Assembly (NCBI GenBank): GCA_017165825.1
Contig: CM029393.1
Coordinates: 2,791,520-2,855,519 of the forward strand
Direction of reading: 5' to 3'
DNA: 64,000 bases
DNA from: Hepsetus odoe
Lineage: Eukaryota; Chordata; Actinopteri; Characiformes; Hepsetidae
Shown piece by piece: positions 34,340-44,124 of the stretch. A program made the translations under genes and the position numbers. Within the stretch, counting starts at the first letter, position 1. Each line of letters starts with the position of its first letter. The notes under the pieces are model-generated. The model was not told where the DNA came from. It made no database searches and was given only the letters and a program-made list of their open reading frames with translations.

Positions 34340-34910
34340 TTTAAAAATTGCTACCATATCCCCTAATTTCAAATAGACCATACCTCAACCCAAATGTGCT
34401 GTGTAACTATTTGCATATCTCATATCTCCCTCTCTTCTTGGAGCAGGCAGTCGTTTCTCAGTTGCTTAACCACTTAGTTTTAAATTATTTTTGTGTGCCT
34501 TTCCAATCTATCTTTTGTTTAGCTCACACCATAGAGACAGCACTTCTTAAAGTGGCAAATGATTTATTGCTAGGTGCAGACTATAGGTTTATTAGCCGGC
34601 TTTCTTCTGCAGGGTTTGTCATGATCTTTTGCTCAAATGTTATCAACAGTTGGGATTGCAAGTACTGATACTACCTGATTTCTTTCCAAACTTACCAATA
34701 TATATCCTTAATTGGTTTCTGTTCTCTTTTGTCCTTACACTCTTACTCTTTCTGAAATACTACCCCTGGATCAGGAGGTTTGAAAGTATGACCTTGGATT
34801 ATGAGTTATGCAAACAATACACAAATGTATGTAACTACCACTGCTGCTGCTATCTCACCTTCCTCTCTAGTCACTTCTATAAAAAAAAATACTTAGATAC
34901 AGATTGTTGG
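34340..34910 (+). mobile_element. L2-like LINE reverse-transcriptase relic
   Basis: Fragments in order: YPLISNRPYLN (from the RPISN motif region), FLEQAVVSQLLNHLVLN, FQSIFCLAHTIETALLKVAN with DLLLGAD, and after a frame change SYANNTQMYVTTTAA. The last is the YADD box with both aspartates turned to asparagine. It has no 3' tail and is a decayed fragment. Confidence 0.7.
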
Positions 34911-35019
34911 TGAGAAAGCTATGGTGTTTGATCTAACCAGTGTTACAACTGAAACTGGAATAGAGGGAGAAACTTGGACATCCAGGAGAACCTTTGTGTA
35001 GAGTCACTACTTGTCTACT

Positions 35020-35263
35020 TTGAAAGTGAAAGTGATACAGCACAGCTCACACTGAAACACAAGGAAATTACACATCTGCTTTTTACCCCCCCCACACACA
35101 TACATACATGCACATGCACACACTCAGCAGGGTGCAGCTATTGAGAGCACCCAGGGAGCAGTGACAGGGTCAGTACCTTGCTCAAGGGTCCCTCAGGGAA
35201 ACCTACTGGTCTGGGATTTGAACCCACAACCTTCTGATCCCAGGGCTAACTCCCCAACCACTA
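35020..35263 (-). mobile_element. tRNA-derived SINE (family A), cut by assembly gap
   Basis: On the minus strand it reads from the tRNA head remnant tagtggttggggagttagc, B box gggttcaaatcccagac, aggtttccctgagggaccct, gagcaaggtactgaccctgt and the tail tcactttcactttc. The first bases of the head disappear into the N run. Confidence 0.8.
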
Positions 35264-35763
35264 NNNNNNNNNNNNNNNNNNNNNNNNNNNNNNNNNNNNN
35301 NNNNNNNNNNNNNNNNNNNNNNNNNNNNNNNNNNNNNNNNNNNNNNNNNNNNNNNNNNNNNNNNNNNNNNNNNNNNNNNNNNNNNNNNNNNNNNNNNNNN
35401 NNNNNNNNNNNNNNNNNNNNNNNNNNNNNNNNNNNNNNNNNNNNNNNNNNNNNNNNNNNNNNNNNNNNNNNNNNNNNNNNNNNNNNNNNNNNNNNNNNNN
35501 NNNNNNNNNNNNNNNNNNNNNNNNNNNNNNNNNNNNNNNNNNNNNNNNNNNNNNNNNNNNNNNNNNNNNNNNNNNNNNNNNNNNNNNNNNNNNNNNNNNN
35601 NNNNNNNNNNNNNNNNNNNNNNNNNNNNNNNNNNNNNNNNNNNNNNNNNNNNNNNNNNNNNNNNNNNNNNNNNNNNNNNNNNNNNNNNNNNNNNNNNNNN
35701 NNNNNNNNNNNNNNNNNNNNNNNNNNNNNNNNNNNNNNNNNNNNNNNNNNNNNNNNNNNNNNN
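35264..35763. other. assembly gap of exactly 500 N
   Basis: The round number suggests a scaffolding placeholder rather than a measured distance. Both edges lie in interspersed repeats (a family A SINE on the left, a family B SINE tail on the right). Confidence 0.99.
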
Positions 35764-35793
35764 CATCTGCTAAATGCTGTAAATGCAAATGTT
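35764..35793 (+). mobile_element. family B SINE 3' tail fragment at gap edge
   Basis: catctgctaaatgctgtaaa followed by tgcaaatg matches the gtctgctaaatgctgcaaatg tail of the family B SINE. Confidence 0.6.
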
Positions 35794-35794
35794 A

Positions 35795-36240
35795 AAGTTG
35801 TGTAGGTCCCGTGATAAAATTTTAGGGTTTTTTAAGACTTCTTTTAGCATCTTGTGGCCTGCTCTCTGTTTGCAATTGCTTGGACAGCCAGACCTGGGCA
35901 TGTTGGCAGTTGTTTTGGAAGTCCTCCACTTGTAGACTATTTTCTGGACTGTGGAATGGCTGATTGCAAAATGTTTTGAAATCTTATTAGCTGCAACCTC
36001 AGGCAGCTCTTTTGGTCTCACCATGGTATTGACTCTCATTTCAACAGTCAGGAGCACCAAACTAAATGTCTGAGGTTAAAATTGGGCAAACATCCTTCAA
36101 AATGCTGAATAACAATGTTCTAATCATGAGCACCTGATGTGCTACACCTGTTTGTGACTTGAGTCATTTTAATTGGGAATAAAGGTGGGGGTGTCCTAAT
36201 TTATTCCTCACTAGGAATCACATTTTTGTAGAATTACATT
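35795..36240 (-). mobile_element. Tc1-like transposon relic (5' part)
   Basis: On the minus strand a transposase N-terminus starts MVRPKELPEVAANKISKHF, with ATG near 36025, then STVQKIVYKWRTSKTTANMP and RSGCPSNCKQRAGHKMLKEV, the paired-like helix-turn-helix region of Tc1 transposases. Part of the first helix region is deleted. The non-coding end near 36.2 kb (ggtgtcctaatttattcctc) resembles a terminal repeat. The 3' half is absent and the break lies close to the gap. Confidence 0.75.
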
Positions 36241-36288
36241 TTACAGAAGATTTTGAAAAGTGTTTTCTTCAGTTTGTATTGTTTAGTT

Positions 36289-36547
36289 CAGTGGTCCCCA
36301 ACCTTTTTTGCACCATGGACCGGTCATGTAAAACAATATTTTAAAGGATGGCATTGAAACCGCTTAAAAACAAAGTGCATAAAAATATGTTTGTTTTTTT
36401 ACTCATTTTTGATTAATTTTGATGTACTGTATCTTGTGACTGAGATGAGAGTTTTTTCAAAATTAAAAGGTCTTTTAGATTCTGATAATCAATAAAATAT
36501 TTTTAAATAAGTATTTTTGTGCAGCCCGGTACCATGGACCGGTACAG
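36289..36547. mobile_element. hAT-type MITE with perfect 8-bp target-site duplication
   Basis: The 259-bp element begins cagtggtccccaaccttttt, a classic hAT terminus, and ends ccatggaccggtacag. The flanking octamer gtttagtt is identical on both sides (36281-36288 and 36548-36555). The word accatggaccggt occurs near each end. There is no coding capacity. Confidence 0.85.
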
Positions 36548-36559
36548 GTTTAGTTATAT

Positions 36560-38690
36560 TACTTGAATCTCCCAGTATTGTTATACTTGAGATTAAATAT
36601 CCAAATGCCCAAGAATGTTATAAAAACACACAGGCTTTTATATGGCATCCTAATTTTTTCACATGATTATGTGAACATCAGGCTAGTTTCATAAAATCAT
36701 GTCCCAAAATTGTAGAACAGCACTAGTCTGGAATGAATGCTAACTGAAAGCTAAGCAGCTGACCCAGAGGTTAGATTTGGGGTCACACTGTTACAGATGG
36801 AAAGACAGGTCTCACCCTGCTTTCTGATATTCTGCATTCCACCAGGGTGAGGGATGCATCACTGAAATATTAGCTTCTGTACCATATTGTAGCTGAATCC
36901 ATATTTGTAATTGAATCCATAACTGTAGCTCCAGGAGACTTAGACTAAAATCGGTTAGAATAGTGATAGGCTGACCCATAAGGCCCCATTTGTGGCTAAG
37001 TTAACTTTGGGGCTAGTGCTTGAAAAGTTTTTATTAACATTTGGATTAGACCCTTGGATATTGTAAAAACTGAACTTTGGTACCTGGATGGATGGGACAC
37101 TGTGGTCATTAGGAAAACTGATTCTAGTCCAGAACCAGAGCCATAGAGGGCAGGCCAGTAATATATAATATCACATACATATTGTAATATTATCTCAGTG
37201 CTTCTAGATCTCATGGTGGCTGTTTCAGATGGTTAAACTTCCTCGGCAGGTGTGTCAAGAGTTAGTGGTTAGGAAGTGACACCTGAACACTATCAACACT
37301 ATACGTCTCGAAATAATTTTTTCACTGTCTGAATGAATAGGTAAGAAAGCTGTAACCAGGATAATAAATGAGGTTGCAACTTACAAAACTACTTCTTTGG
37401 ATTTTTTGGTAAAAAATGTTGCCATCTCCATATTACATTGGGCAGACATTAGACATTAGACAAGCAGCAAGCTTCTATATTCACACCTTGAAGTCAGTTA
37501 TCTGGTTAAATACCAGCAAATCTATCAGAGAGCAGTCATAACTGGCTTACAGGAAAGCTCAAGCCTGAGTATAAGCTTATCCCAACATCAAACACTGAAT
37601 TGGTTTTAAAATCAAGGCAGTTCTGCCCTATTCACAGAAATACATGTTTCATCTGAGGTCATTCTTTTGCTTGCCATTTGTAGAAGTGTGGGTTATCTCT
37701 AGGAGGTTATGGAGAGGTAAGGTGAACAGTAGTCAATCAATTTCATACCTCAGTTGTAGATTTGTTCTGATGCCGTGCCATACTTGATTGTTTTTGAGCT
37801 TTAGCACCACCTTTGGCCTCTTTTGGGAACAGAAATTATACTCTTGTCAGGTTATTTCTTGAGGCATACTCTTTCTCTTTGTTTAACCACAGTTACGTGG
37901 TTTGATCACTTTATCTCAGGAACCACTAGAAAGCATGGTTTGGGGCTGTTCATTAAATCTTTTGCCATCTGTCTGTATCTAACTTGGATAAGCTTTTAAG
38001 TTATTTGCCACTCTATACATCTATTTACTTCCTATTTCCATTCTGTATTAAGCAGATCTTCTTGATTGTGCTATATCATACCTACCCCCTTCAGTACTTT
38101 AGTCATTTTTGTTTCACAGGATCAAAGCAATCAGAGAAGCCACGAGAATACTCAGGACATAAGTAAATAAGTAAAGACAGCTGAACTGTGCCTGTGTCTT
38201 CTTTCAAGCCTTTATGTTGAGTGTTTATCTATCTGTTAATTTTGTACAATGTATCGGCAGGCAAGAGGACAAAATCTGAATGCAAATGTTGTTGAGACCA
38301 AGATAAAGTCTCACTAGTGGCAATTGCTCAGATCAGCTTCTTCTCTAAACAAAAAGTAAACTCTGACTCCCATGGGAAGGATTATGTCACTGACCTCACC
38401 TCAAGTCCCCACTGTACATATGACCAGGTGGCAGTCTTTACAGTTGCCAAGACAGTCGCCATGGTTCCTAACATGAGACTGACTGTACATTGCTCCTTAG
38501 GAAATATACTGAGCTCCATAAATCAAAAGCTGTGCTTGCCTTTGACTACAACACGTTCTGTTGCAACACCTTCTGCCTTGTTTGACAACAATTTAGGCAA
38601 TCAGGGTTTGTCAACTTTGACTTCACCTCATGTCCCCAGGTTAACTGTCAGTAAGTAGAACTTCCCTTATAGTATAACATCAAAAGCTTC
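36560..38690. other. intergenic, nothing recognised
   Basis: About 2.1 kb have no identifiable gene or repeat. A 113-codon open frame at 38.3-38.66 kb has no family features. Confidence 0.5.
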
Positions 38691-38697
38691 TTTTAAT

Positions 38698-38957
38698 GCG
38701 GCAGCAGTGGCCTAGTGGTTAGGGAGTTGCCCATGCGTCGGAAGATTGTGGGTTCAATTACCTCACCACTGGGTTGCCCTGAGGTACCCTTGAGCAAGGT
38801 ACCGTCCCCGTCACTGCTCCCCGGGCGCTTTCAGTAGCTGCCCACTGCTGCACGTGTTTGCATGGGTTAAATGCAGAGGTCCAATTTTGTTGTGGTTCAC
38901 TGTGTGCTGTGTTGAGACCTCGCAATGACGAGGGTTGTCACTTTCACTTTCACTTCA
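38698..38957 (+). mobile_element. tRNA-derived SINE (family A), nearly complete
   Basis: Head gcggcagcagtggcctagtg with gttagggagttg (A box), gtgggttcaattacctcacc (B box), then the full body (ttgagcaaggtaccgtcccc, agtagctgcccactgctgca, ttgttgtggttcactgtgtg) and the cactttcactttcac tail. It is one of the best-preserved copies here. Confidence 0.9.
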
Positions 38958-39061
38958 TGTAATGTTCTCATACTGAGCACTATATTTTGATGGGTTGTGA
39001 AGGCAGAATTACTGCTGACAGGACTTTTTTTTCAAATATAAATGTCTGATTACTTCTTTAG

Positions 39062-39334
39062 GGGCAGCGGTAGCATCGTGTTTAGGGACTAGGCCCTAGG
39101 GTGGATGTGTGGATGTGCCATAGGGTTGTGTGTTGTGGGTTCGAATCCCGGACCAGTAGATTGCCCTGAGGTACCCTTGATCAACGTACCATCCTCATCA
39201 CTGCTCCCTGGGCTCTTAAATAGCTGCCCCATGCTGCGCAGTGTGTGGGTTGAATGCAGAGCCTTTGTTTTGTTGTGGTACACTGTGTGTTGTGCCGTGT
39301 TTCCCAATGACAACTTAAATTTTTAACTTTGCAG
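39062..39334 (+). mobile_element. tRNA-derived SINE (family A) with 9-bp target duplication
   Basis: Head gggcagcggtagcatcgtgt, B box gtgggttcgaatcccgga and the full body to acaacttaaatttttaac. It is flanked by cttctttag at 39053-39061 and 39335-39343. The A-box region holds a small internal duplication. Confidence 0.85.
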
Positions 39335-40029
39335 CTTCTTTAGATGATGCTCATGCACATCATTTTAATAAGTTTTCTATGTGGTAGTAACCCAATGTAG
39401 AGCAGCAACAGAACCACTCTGCCTGTGTTGTTTAAAGTAATTAAGCTGATGTCTGTGTACAATATTTTATAAATTGATTTTTATTAATATGTTTAGTTAC
39501 TAGTTAATCAACAGCCATCCTCCATTTTGTTTTCTTTCCGACAACAAAGCACTTGAACAAGACGTTCTTGTAGATCTGTGGGAAGTGGGAAGTAAGATCT
39601 TCTGAGTGGCACAGGAAGGCAAACCAACATTTTGGCATTGCACAAAATTTTTTCATGCTCACAGAGATATTTGTGCACTCTCTGAAGTCAAACACACAAT
39701 ATAGTTATCTGAGACAAAAATCTGTTACACAGGATTTTATTGCAAAAATTTATTTTCAAGTTTTTTGTCACCATTTTTTATTAAAAAATAAATCTTTCTA
39801 CTACATGCTCTAACCACCAGATGTCAGAGGTGTTAAGTTTTTTTCCCTGAAGTGGTTTATTTTTAGGATTTGCTCATGGTGTGATCCATGGTATGGTACA
39901 GATATCACACTTTTTTCCCCTTTAAATAACACAAAGTGCTGTGGTATAAACAAATAAGATGTTAAAGAGCTTAACAAGGGTCGCAGGGGCCTCTCCTAGC
40001 TTTCATGGGGAGAAAAAAAAGTAAACATG

Positions 40030-40265
40030 CTGGACAGGTTGCCAGTTCACCTAAAGGCAAGCACATATGCAAACAACAGTCATAACTAAGGGCAATTTAG
40101 CATTTCCAGCATTCTTCATGTGCATATATTTGTGCTGTGGAGGGAGGGGGTGCAGTCAGAGCTCTTGGTAAGAACCCACGGAGACGCAGGAAGAACATGT
40201 AAAGACCCAGACTTCCCCACATTCTTAATATGGGTGCTTGCTGGTAATTGAAACACTAACTCCAA
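40030..40265 (-). mobile_element. old SINE (family C), minus strand
   Basis: ggttgccagttcacct, gggcaatttagcatttcc, acccacggagacgcaggaag and aacatgtaaagaccc follow the inverted order of the family C body. Strongly diverged. Confidence 0.5.
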
Positions 40266-40275
40266 GTACATAGCT

Positions 40276-40385
40276 AATTCAATTCAATTCAATTCAATTT
40301 ATTCTTGTATAGCGCCTTTGACAACACAGTTGCCCCAAGGCACTTTACATTGGTGGTAGATGGTGGTAATCTCTCACCACTTTTG
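40276..40385. mobile_element. retroposon 3' end with (AATTC)n
   Basis: Tandem aattc units followed by ttgtatagcgcctttgacaa and ccccaaggcactttacat, a widespread fish repeat terminus. The family is not assigned. Confidence 0.5.
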
Positions 40386-40639
40386 GTGATCATTTTAGAA
40401 AAACTCCATTCTGCCTAAACAAGCAGACCACTGGTTATAGGGACAGACTGACAAACATGCACACTGAGTGAAATTAAACCTCTGTTTTAGTTGGAAATGG
40501 GGCATCAGCAAAAAAGTGAAGACATAGTCATACTCAACCTGCTCCTTTCATACGTCCTGTCTATGCATTGGTTATTGGTCATGCACATGTCACTTTATTG
40601 TTATTGTTATTATTATTATTAATTTACACTCCACACTTT

Positions 40640-40967
40640 TTCAATAATGCTGCTCATTAGACTGCTGCTCTGTGCAGTCTAGTTACAACACTGCTACTCT
40701 TACACCCATATTCAAGCACATAATGCCTGTCTCTTGCTAGATGAATGCCCTGTCTTTGCAATTGTTCTTTGTAATCTTGTCTGCACTCTTAGTCTGGTTT
40801 TGTTTGCTCTTTGTTTGGTCTGTCTTGTGTTCTGTGCCGTGTTTGATGTCGTCTTATGTGTAGCACCTTGTTCCTGGAGGAATGTTGCTCCATTTAATAT
40901 GTACTGTGTATATGGTTGAAAGGTCAATAAAAACCTACTTGACTTGACTTGACTTGACTTGACTTGA
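40640..40967 (+). mobile_element. 3' end of ACTTG-tailed non-LTR retrotransposon
   Basis: ttgtctgcactcttagtctg, tcctggaggaatgttgctcc, tatgtactgtgtatatggtt and aataaaaacctacttgact with tandem (ACTTG). It shares this order with 60055-60222 and, inverted, with 10196-10265. Confidence 0.65.
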
Positions 40968-41624
40968 TGATGGCCTTTTCAGCCAGATAAATGCCATCAT
41001 GCCTGAAATAAATAAGGTACATTTTTGGTTACACAAGGTAGAAGTAGTGTCATTATAACCTCAAAGGTGTAAAATCTAATGTTTTAAAGTAGAACAGTAA
41101 AATAGAAAACCCAGAGTCTAAACTGGGTGTAAGAAGTCAGTTCAGTATTAGTTTTGGCAGCTACTATACACAGAGAAGTGGGGTAATGCAAAGTGGTTAC
41201 ATGGTGTAATGTTACTGTACATCACGAAATGGAACATTATTTCTTGGGTCATTGCGGTTACACATATTTTATGAAACTTTAAATAAAAGGTGCATTGAAT
41301 ACACATATGTTCAAAACAGAGCAATGAATGACTAGCTGTGCTCACTTGAAAAGGTGGGAAAAAGTTGCCTTGAGGTGAACTCTTTATACATAAACATTGA
41401 GCAAAAATAGAATATAAGTTTAGATTAAGACAAAATTAAGTTATAACACAATACAACATTGTACTGATCTTTGAGCTAAAAATCATACATAAATATCTTC
41501 CAAATAAATTGCTATGAATTAGCAAATTGCTAGACTAGATTAACCAAATTAACCAAACCTTGCCATCTTTTTTGCCCAAGTGACCGTTTGGCATTGAAGC
41601 CATATTTCCATTCACATGGCAGCA

Positions 41625-41858
41625 CCTGGGGGCAGTGGTGGCCTAACCTAGTGGTTAGGGTGCAACCTCAGGGCAACCTTCCCAATAGGTTGCCCTGAGG
41701 TACCCTTGAGCAAGGTGCCGTCCCCGTCCTGCTCCTCCCTGCGATGGGCTGGCGACCTGTCCAGGGTTCGTCCCCCGTCCTCGCCCTGTGTGCGCTGGGT
41801 TGGACACCAGCACTCCCCCGCGACCCCATTTGGGACAAGCGGCAGAAAATGAAAATGG
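41625..41858 (+). mobile_element. chimeric SINE: family A head joined to the retroposed tail module
   Basis: The 5' part is family A (gggggcagtggtggcctaac, gtaccc-type body to gagcaaggtgccgtccccgt). At about 41725 it switches to ctccctgcgatgggctggcg and continues to gggacaagcggcagaaaatg. The whole unit is flanked by a single 9-bp duplication atggcagca (41616-41624 and 41859-41867), so it inserted as one piece. Confidence 0.8.
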
Positions 41859-42225
41859 ATGGCAGCATCTGTTCATGTCTGATTTGATCTGCCTATGTCC
41901 CTGAACCAATCCTAACAGATGCATTTTGAATATCTGAATGTCCATTAGTTATCAACTTTGTCTCGTCTTGCTTCTTTAATGAAAACAAACATATATTTTA
42001 TCACAATTTCATCCTCAAAAATGTATTTTTAGCTCATCAACATCTCCTCTTCATCATGGATAAAAAATCTAACTTTTCTAACAAAATTAACAGAGCAGTC
42101 CAACTTAAAAAATATAACTATAATGCAATATGGTGAAATCATGTTCTCTAACTAAAAGTACTGAAAGCATATCCTTAAGGGTACCACCCTATTGTCTTTA
42201 TACCACTGAGTCACTGTTATAAACA

Positions 42226-43200
42226 TAACAACATCAACAATAATAATAATAATAGTAATTTTTATTTATATTGTGCCTTTCAGAAACAAAACCAACAGCA
42301 GATTTAAGAAATCAAGAATGGGGAGAATTGGAATAGCACAGACTGAATTTGGTATGTTTTCAAATGAGTTTTGAAGAGAGACAGAGAGGACGTTAGGCGT
42401 AAGTTTTGAGGGAGGGAATTCCAGAGTTTAGGGGCAGCAACACTATATGATCTACCACCCATGGTAGCTAACCTGAATTTAGGAACAGAGCAGCTTGAAG
42501 CAGCTTTTACTAAATAGAACAGAGCAGCAAGAAGCAGCTTGTACTGAATAAGATATGATATGGGCAGCCAATGAAGTTTGTGGAGAATGGGAATGATGTG
42601 TTTGGATTTTCTGGAGAAGGTGAGAACATGAGCTGCAGAATTCTGTACGTACTGGAAACTGGTTAATGTTCTATTTGGGTGATTAAAGAGTAAAGCATTA
42701 CAGTAATTGAGACTCAAAGTTATAAGTAGCAGTAGTATAAGTACAAGTATTTCTGCGTCCTTCAATGAAAGTGATGAGCTAAGACATGAAATGTTTCGGA
42801 GGTGAAAGAATGCTTTTTTTGACAACTGTGTTTATGTGAGAGTCGAATGATAGAGCGGGATTGAATTTAACACCTAAATTCCGGACAGTGAGTGAGGATG
42901 TAACAAGAGCATTGTCAATGGATAAACTGAAATTTTGGAGTTTAATGATGAGAACCTTGGAGCCAATTCATAAAAGTTCTGTTTTGTCTGTGTTAAGCTT
43001 TAGAAAGTTTGAAGTGAGCTATAGTTTTACTATGAATACAAGCTGTAAGGGTGGGGTGGCAGAAGTGGAGGTGGTAAAGTAGATTTGGGTATTGTCAGCA
43101 TAGCAATGAAAACTGAGGCCATGGTTTCTGAGGCAGAGATGGCAGACAAACAGCATTTAAAAAGAGAAGTAGATATAGACACATAGAAATACCAACAGAA
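42226..43200 (-). mobile_element. L2-like LINE, 5'-truncated, with RT remnant and C-terminal domain
   Basis: On the minus strand: a degraded GSVLGPLLF-type stretch, then MLFVCHLCLRNHGLSFHCYADN (shown here as adjacent motif pieces NHGLSF and HCYADN), LKLNTDKTELL with a stop, TVRNLGVKFNPALSFDSHIN, FHLRNISCLSSSLSLKDAE, LNYCNALLF, IPILHKLHWLPI and AAPKLWNSLPQNLR. The 3' end is gcctttcagaaac-like sequence followed by an ATT-rich repeat tail, typical of L2. A 40-bp local duplication lies at about 42480-42545. The YADD box reads YADN, plus stops, so it is inactive. Confidence 0.85.
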
Positions 43201-43965
43201 GAACCATTTACAGAAGCATTATTAGGTCCAGATGAACAAAACATGTTAAGTATATGTCCATGTGTATGTATGGGAAAGTCCATATGCTGAGTGAGATGGA
43301 AACGTTCAAGAAGGACCAAAAATTGCTGGAGAGACAGTATCTATATGAATGTTAAAATCAGCAAGCAGAATGATATTTTCAGAGAGGGCACAGGTATGTG
43401 TGAAAAGTTCACTGAGAAAAAACAAATGTATTCTAATATCTTGCTGTACTAAATGTTATGTTCCCCAGAGTGAATTAAAAGTGATGTTCTTTAAATTAAG
43501 TAATAAAAAATAAAAATCTTTTAAAAAGTTCAAAGAATTTATGTGATAAATGTGTTAAATGACAGATATTGCCACACATTTGTAGAAGATTCAAGGGGTT
43601 TAGCCTTTGTTGGCTTCCAAAACAACAGAAATACTTCATTCCTTTCATTTACTTGTTTGATTTCCTGAAAATTCAACTTGGCTATGGTTCAGCCTTTGCA
43701 CTGATATTAATCTTATTTTTTTCTGGACAGTTTTGAAATAGCTTATCTTGAGGGTGAATTAGGTAATGATTTTCAATCCTCTGAATTATCGACTGCAATT
43801 AATCTATGCTTTTCTTGCCTTGATGATCTTGCCCTTTCCTGCTTAGAAGTGTTCAGCAAAATACATCCAAATCTAGAAAATGAAGAGTCCCTGGAGTCAC
43901 TGCAGCTATAGAACTGCAAAGCTACAATGTTTCTGAGCTTTTAACTTCTTCCCAATCATAATTAT
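43200..43965. other. possible decayed LINE upstream part, otherwise nothing recognised
   Basis: The first hundred or so bases may continue the L2-like element. The rest shows no gene or repeat. Confidence 0.3.
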
Positions 43966-43967
43966 AT

Positions 43968-44120
43968 ATCCTCTTCTTCTTCTTCTTCTTCTTCTTCTTC
44001 TTCTTCTTTTTATTTCAGCTGCTCCCGTTTAGGGGTCGCCACAGCAGATCAACCGTCTCCATTTCTTCCAGTCATCTGCATCTTCCTGCTTCCCGATCAG
44101 AGTTCATATAGCAGTCTATA
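43968..44120 (-). mobile_element. RTE-like retrotransposon, 3' end only
   Basis: An expanded (CTT)n (43973-44007) leads into gctgctcccgtttaggggtc and gccacagcagatcaaccgtc, the inverted form of the terminus gatcc-ctg-ggcgacccctaa seen at 33.16 kb. It is severely 5' truncated. Confidence 0.75.
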
Positions 44121-44124
44121 AGTT

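Noticed and set aside
35161..35805. Long open frames of about 175-214 codons crossing 35.2-35.8 kb
   Set aside because: They consist of undetermined N bases in the assembly gap.
38698..38780. tRNA gene suggested by A and B box-like sequences in family A SINEs
   Set aside because: The boxes are part of repeated SINE heads found about a dozen times; no cloverleaf with acceptor stem is supported.
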